Assembly (NCBI GenBank): GCA_905250115.1
Contig: CAJNOI010000062.1
Location: forward strand, 228,249 to 292,248
Origin: Adineta steineri
Taxonomy: Eukaryota > Rotifera > Eurotatoria > Adinetida > Adinetidae
Length of the DNA: 64,000 bases
Direction: 5' to 3'
How positions within the stretch are numbered: position 1 is the first letter of the stretch; every line of letters starts with the position of its first letter. A program made the position numbers and the translations under genes. This document shows positions 14,699-27,004 of the stretch, piece after piece. The notes below the pieces were generated by a model. That model was not told the origin of the DNA, did not search any database, and was given only the letters and a program-made list of their open reading frames with translations.

Positions 14699-15412
14699 AT
14701 GAAATTTCAACGTCGTATTCTTCCTCCACATTCTTCAACATATCTTGAAATGGAAGAATATACTACTCCATCAATCTCACAACAATCAAGTAAATAAAAA
14801 CAATAATAATTCTATATCGATATTTATCTTATTTATTTAGTTTCAATTACTGGTTCAGCAAGTGATTTAAGTGAAATCGAAAGTGTTTGTAGTTTATCAG
14901 CAAATCTTCGACAAAAATCTGATTCCTTAACAAATCTTTTTAATATGTCAGAAGATAATACATCGTTATCAAATTTAAGTATTGCATCCTATTCATTATC
15001 TCAACATTCATATGATAATAGTTCACCAACAATATTTTCATCTATATCATCACAACCCACATTTGTAAGTAATGGTTCAGAGAAAACTACACGTTTACGT
15101 CGAAGTGTTGGTTCATCAACAACAAGTAGTCAAAAGAATTTTTCAATTAAAACTGCTGAAACAGTTTTAAATACAATTGGTATGCATACATCATCTTCTG
15201 ATACATGTGGTTTAATTGCACATGATGGCAATAATATTGAAAATATACATGATAATCAAAATCAATATGATGATGAACAAAATATTTGTTCAAGTTCAGA
15301 TGAAAATGACAATGATATAATAACATCACAAACAAATCGTGGTTTAAGAAAAACTGTTTTAAATAATGTTGATCGTTTATTAAATTCAGCCAATAAACAA
15401 ATCAAATTATAA
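14699..15412 (+). CDS. Ser/Asn-rich hypothetical protein
   Basis: Two exons, 14699-14789 and 14841-15412, joined in frame by a 51-nt GT-AG intron; 220 aa. The N-terminus MKFQRRILPPHSSTYLEMEEY is followed by long Ser/Thr/Asn-rich stretches, an acidic Asn-rich segment (NENDND area near residue 190) and a short C-terminal motif TVLNNVDRLLNSANKQIKL that is predicted helical. I do not recognise the family. Splicing in frame and coding-like codon use support a real gene; an intrinsically disordered scaffold or regulator is possible. Confidence 0.65.
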
Positions 15413-17013
15413 TTATTATTTGTTTGTATATATTTATCACCTGTGATTATTTCCCTCAAAACAAAAAAAAAGAAAACGAAGGTTTTTGTTTTGTTTCTAT
15501 TTTTTGAAATATTCATCAATTGCTTATAAATGGACTCTTTTTATCTTATATTAAATGACATTGATGCAAACATACATATTTAATTACAAGTGATAAATTA
15601 ACAATATGTATGACATTTTAATAACAAAACTATTATCAGTCATATGTACTGACAGTTTTTTTTTACGAGCAAAGATAAATATAATGTAAATTTATTGTAA
15701 TTAAATTTTCTTTTACTAAATTTATTTTTCGATTACTAATCAGTCATTTTAGTACATTTATTTATACCTATGACGTATTTGACAGATATAATACTTGATA
15801 TTTACGACAAAAGATAAGTTTTTATCTGAGTCATTTCGAATAATATTACGCAGATATGATTCAACGAATATATCTTATTATTACTAATACCTTGATATCT
15901 CAGGTGGAGTAAGTAAATTGATGGTGTGAAGTAAACTGATGACATGCTATCATTAGGAATAAAAACATGCTAATAATTATCATCATTTACGCTACTCTGA
16001 AAGAATATTTATTAAAGATTATAAGATATTTCTTTATATCTAATTGCACTATTGAGTTAGATAAACTATAATAACTTCATCTTGAAAAATGTAAATATAC
16101 TAAATAGTCAACAGATTCACATTATATGTCTAGTATTTTATTTATATGGTTATTAAGTTTGACACGTACAAGTGTTCAATTCACAATTTGTACCAGTGGT
16201 ATAATAAAGTAACCGTTACATCAAATTAGTTACAATTTAGACGTAGTTCAAAAGAATAAAAATCTTGGGTGAGAGTGAGAAGTTACAGGCTCAATAGTAC
16301 GACTCATGACAAAAGCTGTAGCAAAATGACAACTACGGGTACCAATACAAGCGCAAGCAATAGTGTTAACAGCTATACTATGATTTTGAACCGATATTGT
16401 AATACAACATATTTGCATGAATACTACAAAAAGAATGGTATACACAACTATATTCATATTGATTAGCTTGGAAGTGTTCACTGAAGATGTGGAGAAGGAT
16501 ATATTAATGATTACATATCATCACCCTCAAAAGTTTCTATTGTGAGGGTACATGTATTTTTTCATGCAAACAACGAAAAAATTTGTTTAGGTCTGAGATA
16601 TTTTTCTCAGAATTCAATTCAATTTAATGTTAGAAGAAACGGAAACTCGTCATTTTTTCGTACACAAGTGTCCGTTCACAATGTAAATATGGATATATTA
16701 TGCAGCGTTTGTAGATCTATGTCTGATTTTTTCTGAAATTTTCGACAACAAATATATGTAAAGTAAACAAGTAACGCGGCACAAATGCCGCTAAATCGTC
16801 TAATAAAAGTCAATTTTTGTCACCACTATTTGATTCATAATTAAAGGATTCTCGACTAGTAATCCAGGGACTAGAGCTGCTCTGTGAATGCCTGACAATG
16901 AGGGGCGTGGCTGTGGATGTGAGTCAGATATTTTTTTCATCGTGGTAACAACACATACAATAAAATTAAGTGTTTAAAAGTAAGAAATTGGAATTTAATC
17001 AACGACAATGATA
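15413..17013. other. Intergenic, 1.6 kb
   Basis: No gene seen. Short frames overlapping at 16248-16481 on both strands have no domain signature. A GT-rich patch (GGGGCGTGGCTGTGGATGTG, about 16902-16921) belongs to the dispersed GTGGGTGTGAG-type motifs described in the findings. Confidence 0.45.
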
Positions 17014-18006
17014 TCAATGAAATTGTTCTTGACGTACTAGAACTTGTCGTAACAAATACAAGCATTGACGCTTGAAGTTGAATGAAGTAAACATGTAAAT
17101 AAAGATTGTCAATGTACAGTAGACAGCAAGTAACATTTGAAAGAGCCAACGAATGAAAGATTCGATAGATAAACGATTAGAACTTTTTGATAAATCATTC
17201 GTTGTCGCTAATAAGTAAAATGTATAGATTGTATTCGGTATATTGAGAACGATATAGACAAGTCCTTGAACCAAGATTAATCGAGTCATCTGAAGATGCT
17301 TTCGTATTCTTCGTTGCTGTTGAATTTCGACGATCATACTTGTGTTCAGTAAGTTTAAAGAAGTAACATGTGAGAAAATTTGACGTACTTTCTTAATGGT
17401 AATATAGCTGCATATTCCAATGATTGTTACGGGCAAAACAATAGGAATCATCAGATTGTAGATGGACACAAATACTGTGTAAGAACCGGACTGTGGGAAA
17501 CAACCATCTTCACCGCGTATATCGAAAAAAATGGGTGAATGAATGTTGATAATTGCCCAAAATATGAGACCGCCAATTGTTATTCGTCTAACAATTTTTA
17601 TAGAATTCATACGCTGGTGTCCATCATTAGATGAAATTATCAGCAGTTGATTAATCGAAATTACACAAAGAAAATGTCGAAGATAAACAAGAGTAAGAAA
17701 GAACATATACTGGCGGATTTTGCAAACGATACTATTCGTTTGAGTTGGATCATAACCGAGAAGTGGTGATAGAAAATATGGAAAGAAACCTACCCAGATA
17801 GTTCCCAGGTCTGCTAACGATAAGACCACAAAATATAAGGCACTTCCAGAATTATTCAATCGACGAGCAAAAATAAAGAAATTCAAGATATTTCCCACTG
17901 TTCCGATGATGAGACAAACAGGAACAAGTGATAGTGAAATTATGCGTTGAATTAAATCAATTGATGATACACTCATGTCTACAAATAAAACACAGTTTAA
18001 AAACAA
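17014..18006 (-). CDS. Rhodopsin-like (class A) GPCR, DRY-less
   Basis: Intronless frame of 330 aa (320 aa if Met11, at 17976, is used; that start places the short N-tail MSVSSIDLIQR directly before TM1 and is preferred). Seven hydrophobic segments are visible: TM1 with GNILNFFIF (conserved Asn), TM2 LVLSLADLGTIWVG, TM3 region ending SINQLL in place of DRY, TM4 ITIGGLIFWAII, TM5 IPIVLPVTIIGICSYI, TM6 LVQGLVYIVLNIPNTIY, TM7 LAVYCTLTIFIYMFTS. Cysteines at the top of TM3 (IVCKIRQY) and in extracellular loop 2 (GEDGCFP) can form the usual disulfide. The TM7 NPxxY is not conserved. This resembles the expanded chemo/peptide-type receptors of rotifers; ligand unknown. Confidence 0.88.
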   Translation of the reverse strand: MFLNCVLFVDMSVSSIDLIQRIISLSLVPVCLIIGTVGNILNFFIFARRLNNSGSALYFVVLSLADLGTIWVGFFPYFLSPLLGYDPTQTNSIVCKIRQYMFFLTLVYLRHFLCVISINQLLIISSNDGHQRMNSIKIVRRITIGGLIFWAIINIHSPIFFDIRGEDGCFPQSGSYTVFVSIYNLMIPIVLPVTIIGICSYITIKKVRQIFSHVTSLNLLNTSMIVEIQQQRRIRKHLQMTRLILVQGLVYIVLNIPNTIYTFYLLATTNDLSKSSNRLSIESFIRWLFQMLLAVYCTLTIFIYMFTSFNFKRQCLYLLRQVLVRQEQFH

Positions 18007-19716
18007 CGACTATCATAGAAAAAATATCTAGAATATATTATCTACACCAGGCGTAGCCTTAAACGACAATAAAGCTTATACGACACCAGCAATAGAATTC
18101 ATTAGAAAGAGAGTAATACACTTCTTAACTCTCGTGCGTCATAAAAAATATTGAGCGAGATTCATTATGTAATAAGTAATTATTATAAAATGCTAATCTC
18201 AGTTCTTTCTCATCTCTTATTGATACAAAAATATATTTACACAATGAAGAATTGACAATCTCGAGTTCTTTTAAATTGTATGCATGAATAGATAATATCG
18301 AGACGAATATTCTCCAAATAAATGAATGCATACTCAGTAGAGATGTTAATTCACTTTTACCATTTCTTAAAAGCTAAGATTTCTTTCATACGTCAATATA
18401 CATTGGAAATTAGAGTGAGAGCGATAATGTGATGTTTTCTCGGTCCGAAAGCGTTATCTTCTAAAATTTTATTCAAGATTTTCGAAGACAAGAAAGTGGA
18501 AACAGCTCTCCCTAACCGAGAAAACTTAATATCATCCATAGGCTCTATTTTCTTCAATTAATAATAACACAACTTTGCTACCAACTTTCCGATCCATATT
18601 GACGTATGAAAACAAATTCTTTTCTTTCATTTTTAAATATAAAGATTTTACGCATTTATTTTTTATATTCAGAGTCAGTGTGTTAATTTAGCTTCACTTT
18701 GACAAAATAGAAACAAAGAAAATATGTCTCTTTGAAAAACTAAAGAGAAAGAAATATGACTTTTATTATTTCATTCTCAACTATTGAAATCTCAATTAAT
18801 AATATATTTTTAAAGATACAATTTTCTATTACGTTTATCTTTGTTTCATAGAGAATCTAAAAATAAATGTGCATCTCTATATTTCATGTCTTTTAGCGTA
18901 CCAAAACAACCCGCTTCGCAATGTGTTATTACAAAAAAATGTCTTGAAATTCACTATAATTTAATAATAATTCTTCAATTAGTTCTTGTCAAAGAAGTTT
19001 TCTTTAGCACTTTCTGCTAATCTGCTGCATTGAATAAATGACTCTACCGTGAAAAAACTATCTTAAGTGTGAACATTATATCCATTTCTTTACATTTTAT
19101 GACAAAAAATTCACATGCAACCACATTTCATCCTTGCCGACATCCTTAAGATAATACATGTGTGAAGCCGACAGTGACAACAATATCTTAAATAATTTAT
19201 ACAGCATCACTACGTTTACATAAGAATACCTATTGCAATCTAAAAACGATATTTGTTTTCTCGCTTCATTCATAAAAATAGTGATTATATTGTGAAATCA
19301 TCAATGATAAAGAACAATTAATTTCTTCACGTGCTCAACTTTTCGGTTCTCTTCTCCTAGTGTGTGTCTGTGGATGCAGATGTGTAATAATTGTACTCAC
19401 ACACTCACATTCTCCTCTATGACGTTTAAGAGTTTAAATATTATTGTTTACCATGAAAACCATCTGCAGCATATATCTTATCAAATTGATTCAAACCTTT
19501 TTAAATAAACCACTTTGAAATGTAACATAGATATAGACGTCGATAAAACAGCCACTCACACTGTTATATTTTATTCTTCTTTTCTTTGAAATATCGAAGC
19601 AATCTAATTTTTTTAATACAATAAGTAAAACAGCAACAAAAAAGTTAACAGAAAGATAGATAATCATATACGGAACAACAAAAAGATTGAGTCGCATGCT
19701 GACATATGCATGCATT
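18007..19716. other. Intergenic between two minus-strand GPCRs
   Basis: No coding exon supported. GT-rich and CA-rich patches at 19361-19384 and 19396-19411 form a loose inverted pair of the dispersed GTGGGTGTGAG class. Confidence 0.45.
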
Positions 19717-20727
19717 TCAAATGATTGTAATGTTCTGTAGATGCTGCTTTCCTCTGACTGTCATTATAGGCTCTACTCCATGTTGTTGATTTGTTAAATT
19801 ATTTGGTGATCTTCGAATACACTTGAGTAATAGTTGTTTTACTTCATTTCGAAATGCTTTGGACGTGATAACATGAACATAGAACGTCGTGTTATAATTA
19901 AGATACAAAAGTAATGACATCGTAATAAAATTGATAAATGATTCAATTTCTTTTTGCTGGGCAGATTTATTTGACGTCATATATGATGTTACTTGCGTAT
20001 AGATTGTCATTGATGGATACATTATCGTGCAAATAATATATACAATCACTTCGACTAATATAAGTTTCATCAATGAAACATCCTTTCTACTCAAACGATG
20101 AGTGCCATGAATTGATTGAACTTGTGAACGTAATCGATGTAAATTCTTTACCAGCATTACACTGAACGAAATCATTAAAATAATCGGTATTAAGCCAGTA
20201 AAAATCGCAATATAAAAACTAAAAATCTGTCCATAGATTCCATATACACCACATCGTCCATTCTGGATACTTTCCCAGATGAGTAAATGAATAGAAATTA
20301 CACTCCAAAAGACAGTAACAATACCCACCGCTCGATAGGCAATTTGCGATCGACTCAGAGCGCGGATAGAGACTTTCATGTTGCATAATGCATAACGATC
20401 CGCACATACGAGCACAAGCGTATAACGAAAACACATCGAACAAGTATGAATAATATAACCACGGATGCGACATAGGATCAATGAATTACTCACCAAATCA
20501 AAATGATTAAGTGCATATACACTTGGAACTATAGCCCAATTAGCACCCATTAAACAAAAACAAGACATTGCAATTAGATAGATCGAACACGAATTTATTC
20601 GATGGTTTTTTTGCGAATAGATCGCGATCGTAAGTAAGTTACCCAAATTACCTAGTGCAAGAATTGTAGGTAGTACATAACGAGTAATATTTGTTTGAAC
20701 AAGAACAAGTGTAGAAACTGTCGACAT
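19717..20727 (-). CDS. Rhodopsin-like (class A) GPCR
   Basis: Intronless 336-aa frame. TM1 contains LGNLGNLLTIAIY (conserved Asn), TM2 IYLIAMSCFCLMGANWAI, TM3 ends in CADRYAL, a clear D-R-Y motif, TM4 AVGIVTVFWSVISIH, TM5 FTGLIPIILMISFSVML, TM6 LVEVIVYIICTIMYPSMTIY, and TM7 NYNTTFYVHVITSKAFRNEVKQLL, where the NPxxY is altered. Cysteines before TM3 (LCRIRGY) and in loop 2 (NGRCGVYG) can pair. The cytoplasmic tail is about 40 aa. The unusual loops and TM7 resemble lineage-expanded rotifer peptide/chemoreceptors. Ligand and coupling are unknown. It is clearly distinct from the DRY-less receptor downstream. Confidence 0.9.
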   Translation of the reverse strand: MSTVSTLVLVQTNITRYVLPTILALGNLGNLLTIAIYSQKNHRINSCSIYLIAMSCFCLMGANWAIVPSVYALNHFDLVSNSLILCRIRGYIIHTCSMCFRYTLVLVCADRYALCNMKVSIRALSRSQIAYRAVGIVTVFWSVISIHLLIWESIQNGRCGVYGIYGQIFSFYIAIFTGLIPIILMISFSVMLVKNLHRLRSQVQSIHGTHRLSRKDVSLMKLILVEVIVYIICTIMYPSMTIYTQVTSYMTSNKSAQQKEIESFINFITMSLLLYLNYNTTFYVHVITSKAFRNEVKQLLLKCIRRSPNNLTNQQHGVEPIMTVRGKQHLQNITII

Positions 20728-21910
20728 TATATTGTATGATTGATATTGAACAACTTATTATCAATCTAAAAGGAAAAGAATTATGTTGAGGTGAGAATAA
20801 TATTCGAAAAGATCCAGTGAGAGTGGTAAAATATGAAGGATATGATTATGTATCGTTTATTTACATATTTATATGTACGTCTAGTACGAACAATATTTTG
20901 CTTCCATCGTCTTAGCGATGAGTTCATTAACTAATAAGAATATTTAACTAAAGAATGCGTTTCTTTATTAAAAGATATGTCTTAGGATCATTATAATGTT
21001 CCCTTGTAGCGTGTTGTAAAGAAATATTTTTAAATTTTCTTCAATGGTTACAGGATCTAATTAATATGCTTGACAGGCAGACGTGTGAAATGTGTAGAGA
21101 TTTTCCTAAAATATATTCAATAAGATTCCCTTAGACATTATTTAACATTTCGGATACTTTCTTATCATCTCATAATTAGAAATAAAAAAGATCTCTGAGG
21201 ATATGTCTCCTCTCGAAATAGACACAAGTGATCCTAAAAACATTCCCAACGGTATTCAACTGCTCTTCTTCACAGATAATTCAATTCATTAGAAAATAAT
21301 ATCTTAACTAGTAATACATCTCACTATGAAAAACCTTTGATATAAGCAACTAATGTAAAAAAGGCTTCATTTTCTTTCTCTTTAGTAATTTAATTACATA
21401 GAACGATAAATATCATGAATGTTAGAGATTCTTCTTCAGAAAAATAGTGTTTTTATATATTTTATAAATATTCATCTTACCAACGATTGTTTTCTTCTTC
21501 TTTTTTTGAATTAAAATATTATCTGTTTCTCTTTAATTATACGAGAAAAGAATAAGGAAAGTGAATTCGTTTACTGATGATGTGTTGCACATAAAAGGTT
21601 TGTAATTAGAAATTACTGCTAAGACTAGTAAAAATAATGACTATTCTTTTGAGGAAAAGAATAGAAGAGTCCGGATCTTCTAATTTGTCGATGACTTTAT
21701 TATACGATGTCGCATTTAATTAATACTAAATATATATTCTTATGTTCTTTTGCTCTACTCTCTCAACTAAAGAGAGGGCCATGTGTAATGAAATAGATTT
21801 GTATATATATGTGTCAGGCAAAGTTAAGATTTAGGCAGAATTAAATTTAGTTTTGAAATGATTGTAATCTTAGTTGATTTAATAGAAACGTAATAAAAAA
21901 AATCTTGAAG

Positions 21911-21948
21911 GTGGGTATGAGTGTAAATGTAATGCATTACACACCCAC
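21911..21948. repeat. GT-rich hairpin
   Basis: GTGGGT at the left end pairs with ACCCAC at the right end, with the 12-bp perfect palindrome GTAATGCATTAC near the right half. Member of the dispersed GTGGGTGTGAG family. Confidence 0.55.
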
Positions 21949-23362
21949 ATTCAAAATAAGTTTCTTGATATGATCAATTCTTTGATAATTTATTTTCGAC
22001 AAAATGCTTTTCAACCAAAATTCTCGACAATCTCACGTTCGACGAAAAACGTTTGAGAAAGAATCTAAGTATCGCAGACTACTAGACTATTCGTATCATT
22101 TTAATTTTCTATATACGAATATATATTCATCGTCATGAATGAATAAGAGCAAATATTGCATATAGGAATGTGCAGTATCGGTGTCATTACTAAAATACTC
22201 ACACTGTATCTGATTAAACCACCCATGATTTCTTTTATTAGTGATTTTTAATTAAATAGTTCCATTAGACAACAATGAAAAATGCATCATAAAATAAAAT
22301 TTATTACAGTTTTTAGCACTTACAATAACATGCGAAAAGAATTATTTTATTTTATCAAATGATTAAACACGCATTCAACATGTATATATTATATTATCTT
22401 AGCAAAGATATCTGAAGTCTGTTTTACAATGCGATAGTTCAGAGAACTCCGAGAATATGGTTTTTAAGTGCTTTGAAATTCGTGAAAACGGTGATTATAA
22501 GTTAGGGATAATTAGATTAAAAATTTGCTTATTCTTTTATTCGAATAACGAGTAATATATAACAAGTTATAAAGACAACGTAACGTCCAATCGATAGAAA
22601 ACGAAATTTGATTTAAATAGATGTGATATATTTTTTATGAAAGATATAGTTGATTCTCAGTAATAATCATTTTCTTCAAAGGATATTTTGCCGTTGAATC
22701 AAGCGTCAGTATAGCAAATAATAGTTCAGATAGATTATTAATGTAAAATCGAATAACTTCTTTTAAAGAAAAGAAATGAGAACGAATTCAATTAATGACA
22801 CAAAAATAATTAGACATTAAACGTTCATGATATTTTTCCATCATATTATAATATTTGTTATTATTGTTTTAGAACGAAGAAATAAACATAAAAAGAATTA
22901 TGATGAAATTGAAATTTAAAAAAAATTGGTTTAACAGGACATTAAGTAATAATTTGATTCGAAAGATTTGGAAAAAAAACGCCAGGATGTTGTTGATTAA
23001 TATAATATTTATCTAAGTATAACCCAAAAAGCATGGATAATACCGCCAATCCAACATCCGAAAATCGTGAAACATATATTCAATGCAACTCGATTGTTCA
23101 ATTGCTTTTCATGTATACAACAGCTAGTGGTGGAATTAATATAGCAATAATAAGTAAAAGAATATCGGCCATATCTAAGTTGCTATTGTTAACATTTAAA
23201 TGCTAGTTTGAATCCTCTTAAATACTAAAAATGAAAGTGAGATTGCATATAAATATGAATAATTGTGACGGATTTTCTTATCAATTTTTTTTCTCGTTAT
23301 CATCATTTTAAACGGCAGACAAAAAAAAAATAACAAAAAGAAGATAATTTTGAGGTCACTAT

Positions 23363-23773
23363 CCTCATCGCCGAAATACAGATCGCCGAAAGTCGGCGAA
23401 ATATGATTCTATGATCTATAACTTCGGCGATATATATTTCGATAATGTACCAGTTCTAAAATTTCAGTTTCGATCAAGTGCCAATCGGCGATATTGTTCT
23501 TTGCTAATCATATATCCAACACAACAAACCGCTATTCATGTTGCCGCATAATACTACCAACTTCTATGGATATATATATTCAAAGACGAAGGGAAGATGA
23601 GAACGAGAAAGAAAGACCGAGAAAGCGACAACTATGAGATGGACCATAAAAGAAAATTCGGTGATCTTTATTTCGATAATATTCATTTCGGTAATCTTTG
23701 TATCCGATGATATTTGCTTTTGCGCGAGTTTCGGCAATCTGCGTATTTGGTGATCTTGTTTTCGGCGATGAGG
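23363..23773. repeat. Inverted-repeat element with CGGCGAT subterminal motifs
   Basis: The left end CCTCATCGCCGAAA (23363-23376) is the reverse complement of the right end TTTCGGCGATGAGG (23760-23773). Between them, degenerate copies of TTCGGCGATATTT-like units run in opposite orientations from each end. This is the architecture of a short non-autonomous DNA transposon, about 411 bp. No coding capacity and no unambiguous target duplication were found, so the superfamily is not assigned. Confidence 0.6.
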
Positions 23774-23782
23774 TGTATAATC

Positions 23783-23850
23783 GTGGGTGAATGTGGGTGT
23801 AGATACAATGTATCCAAGATCTCACCCACATCCACACACACTCACACTCA
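23783..23850. repeat. GT-rich / CA-rich inverted pair
   Basis: GTGGGTGAATGTGGGTGT on the left faces CTCACCCACATCCACAC on the right, with a short spacer between. Same motif family as 51713-51771. Confidence 0.5.
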
Positions 23851-24476
23851 AGATTCATTATGTAGAAAAAGCGGAATACTCAACATTTCACTCAGATTTG
23901 CTGCCATCTATGTAAAAAAAAATGTATGCAGTAAACACCAAGCATTCTTTGTAGAAAAAGAATATTATTGAGCAGTGACATACCTTTACTAATAATGAAT
24001 AAGTCAAATTATTCTTTAAAAACAAAAACAGAAATTATATGAGAAAATTCTTTAATAAAAAGTAAATAATAATATAAGCAAATGCCCACATTTTAGGAAA
24101 AGAATTTGACAGATAAATGATATTAGTCTTTGAGATCCTATCACTATAGAAAACACGATTTTCATACAAAATGTAGAGGAGCATTTTAAACTTTATAATT
24201 GTTACAATCCTATGAAAAACAACCCGTTTGCTATAAAAATTTTCTTATTTTTGTATCTGAACGAGTGGTATTATATTCCAAAAAAGTCAAGAAAAAAACC
24301 TTTCCGATCGAAATAAAATTTAGTCTTTCTAAGAAAATGCTACAGAGATTTTTGTAGAAATCAATCAGCTGAATCGTTTTGCCTTGATACTTCTATTATT
24401 ATCCTCACATTCAACAGTAATATATAGATTATAAACTCGTTAACCATTAATTAACGATTAAATGCAACCCGTTACT

Positions 24477-24540
24477 TTTAATATTAACGGTTAACGGAAC
24501 CCATTAACGTTAATGGATTTTGTTAACCGTCAATATTAAA
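24477..24540. repeat. 64-bp near-perfect palindrome of TTAACG units
   Basis: The outer 19-bp arms (24477-24495 and 24522-24540) match at 18 of 19 positions when reverse-complemented and surround a perfect 16-bp palindrome CCATTAACGTTAATGG (24501-24516). Related TTAACG units continue on both sides (24438-24563). Could be the core of a foldback element or a cruciform-forming site. Confidence 0.7.
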
Positions 24541-26025
24541 ATTAACGCAAATCTATTATCCCTAAATGCTAACACTTTTGCATGTCCATCGGATCCAAAA
24601 AAAGAATAAAAGATATATCACAACATTTCTTATTTATCTATGCGAAATAAAAATATTTCTGATTCATTACGGGCATAATCAACGAGAAATAGAGAAAAAA
24701 TACAGCGTTCACTCGTATTATCATAGTCTCACGACACCTAACAGAGAGAATCTTGTCGATATCACCAGAGTTAAATATATTTAGTAGAGATTAATTGAAA
24801 GGTTTTCAATAACATTGTTATTTTAAAACGAAAGTCATTCATCACTGTTTTCACTTATAGTAGCGGATCTCCCCGTTTTCACAATAAAGTGTAGAGAAAA
24901 TATTATTTTCATAAATACTTGAGGTCACTCTATGAAGCACAAGAGTTAATTTCTTCAGATTGTAAAATTTATTTTTCTCGATTTTTTTCGTCGAACGATA
25001 CAATGGCCTTGATTATCACTCATATTGATTTCTGAGTCATTTGTATGTGGCAGGCTATATATACGTTCTGCATCATTTCTATTGTCAGTGTGTCTTCTCT
25101 CTTCCCAATAAGCATCGTCTTCGCATCAGGTTATACAAAATCTTGCCTCATATACACTGTTCTGGACAAATTAAACAACCGAAATTTGTTTTCTGTTTGG
25201 TCACTACTATTTTTTGAACGTTTGTTGTTTCTTTAAATAAACCTTTTTCTTTCTCCTACCAACAATACCGACTAAATCATATTTCACATTTTAATCTCCT
25301 AGGGAATATTCTAACAATCTTTTTCTTCGTTTTCTTTCAATCCGTCATACAAAAGAAGCAACAAGTCGAAAGATAGTTGTATATCAACCATAATTTATAG
25401 GTCAAAGTAGGCATTCACACGTGCAACAAAAAGGAACAGGATATTTATATGATAAAAATATCTTTTGCTTGTTTCTAACAGTACTTTGAACTCTCGTCAG
25501 AATTATAAATTATAACTCAAACAAAGTATCTATATAACTGCGGAATAAAATATATTTTTTATCTCAATTATGAGTTTTATAGTTTAGTAGCGAATGCACA
25601 CTACAGCTTCTTATCCCTGATCCTCACTTGGGATTTGTATACTTTGTATCCTATTTTTTTCAATGTCTTTGTAGCAGTGGTAACAGGACTCTATCTGACT
25701 TAAATATGAGATAGAATTCTGTCTTTTGTTTTTGTTATACTAAGATCCTTATTTAGTTTGTTCCAATTATTTTCCTTCTCATATTATACAGTTCAAAGTA
25801 GATTTATTTTCGAACTCAACTTAGGCAGCTCATACTTTTAAGTGTCAAGTTAGAGCAATCATCCTATCATTCAACAGACAGTACGATCTCTTCATTTCAC
25901 TCAGTAACTGTTGAGTGATTCAAATGGCTCTACCAAATATTTTTGTAAACGTCGAGTCTAGATATATTCAATCAAATATTAAATATACTTTTTAGATTTC
26001 TTCGCTGTGCACTTAGTGTAAAAAA

Positions 26026-27004
26026 ATGGTCCTGTCACTTCTAGAGATTAGTCAGTTATGTACGATCTACTTTTTATCCTTTCTTCTTATCATGGGCTTA
26101 ATAGGGAATTCAATCAACATCATCGTTTTCGCAAGTGTGCGTAACTATCGTACGACTCCTTCTACATTCTATTACCTTATTGGTTCAATCCAGGACATTT
26201 TGATAATGTTCATTAATCTAGGTATACATATTGCATTTGACGGATTTCGAATTGATTTAGGTGTTACTGCAATGGGTTGGTGTAAAGTCAGAAAATATTT
26301 TAGTATTACACTCAGTTTTATTTCTTTGTGTTATTCGTGTTTGGCCACAATTGATCAATTTTTCGCTACATCATCAAATATTCGTTTACGCAACCTGAGT
26401 AATATCAAGTGGGCTCATTATATTGTGATCATTGTGATGATCATTTGTGGTTTATATGGTATTCCATATTTTTACTTTGCCAACACCTCAGCAACCACTG
26501 GTGTTTGCCTTTTTACAAATAATGTCTTTAGCATATATGTGCCACTATTCAATTTTGTTGTGCTCACTGTTGTAGTTAGCTCTTTGATGATCATCTTTGG
26601 ATATTTAGCCTATCGAAACGTTCAACGAACAATTATTCTTGCTAGTCAAAGAGCTCAAAAACAATTGACAAGAATGATTTGTTTGCAAGTAATATTAGTT
26701 GTTTTCTCTCTCGCTCCCCAGAGCATTTACAATATCTATCTCTGGTGTGCATCTGGAGTGAATGCGAAAGTGAATCCTAATTCAATTCAGTACTGTATCT
26801 CCATAGTCACTGGCCTTCTAATTTGGGTTAATTATGCGGTACGTGTCATTCATTGTACAAAGATTGTTCATATTATTTTTGTATTATTTTTAGGGTAGTT
26901 TTTACGTATTTCTCATAGCTTCTAGTCGTTTTCGTCGAACAGTAAGAAAGAAAATCTTCGGTTGCTGCTGGACAAATCAGATTGTTCCAGCTTGTCAAGC
27001 ATGA
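26026..27004 (+). CDS. Rhodopsin-like GPCR, two exons (copy A)
   Basis: Exons 26026-26838 and 26894-27004 are joined by a 55-nt intron, giving 307 aa; the single-exon frame would read into the intron and stop early. TM1 LIMGLIGNSINIIVFASV (Asn conserved), TM2 YLIGSIQDILIMFINLG, TM3 SLCYSCLATIDQFFATS (D-Q-F in place of DRY), TM4 HYIVIIVMIICGLYGIPYF, TM5 FNFVVLTVVVSSLMIIFG, TM6 LQVILVVFSLAPQSIYNIY, TM7 WVNYAGSFYVFLIASSRFRR spanning the splice site. A closely related second copy begins at 51917, including shared upstream sequence, so this is a local duplication. A TTTTTAG acceptor upstream is conserved in both copies and suggests a 5'UTR intron. Ligand unknown. Confidence 0.9.

Larger units (their letters stand above)
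20728..26025. other. Long intergenic region (5.3 kb) with palindromic repeats
   Basis: No gene is supported; the frame at 25045-25236 is hydrophobic but lacks any signature. It holds three structures listed separately: a GT-rich palindrome (21911-21948), an inverted-repeat element (23363-23773) directly followed by GT/CA-rich sequence (23783-23850), and a TTAACG-type palindrome (24477-24540). The last ~50 bases before 26026 are conserved in the second copy of the following GPCR and contain a shared splice-acceptor-like TTTTTAG. Confidence 0.5.

Noticed and set aside
25045..25236. 63-codon hydrophobic frame in the long intergenic region
   Set aside because: No family resemblance, no splice context, and non-coding codon bias.
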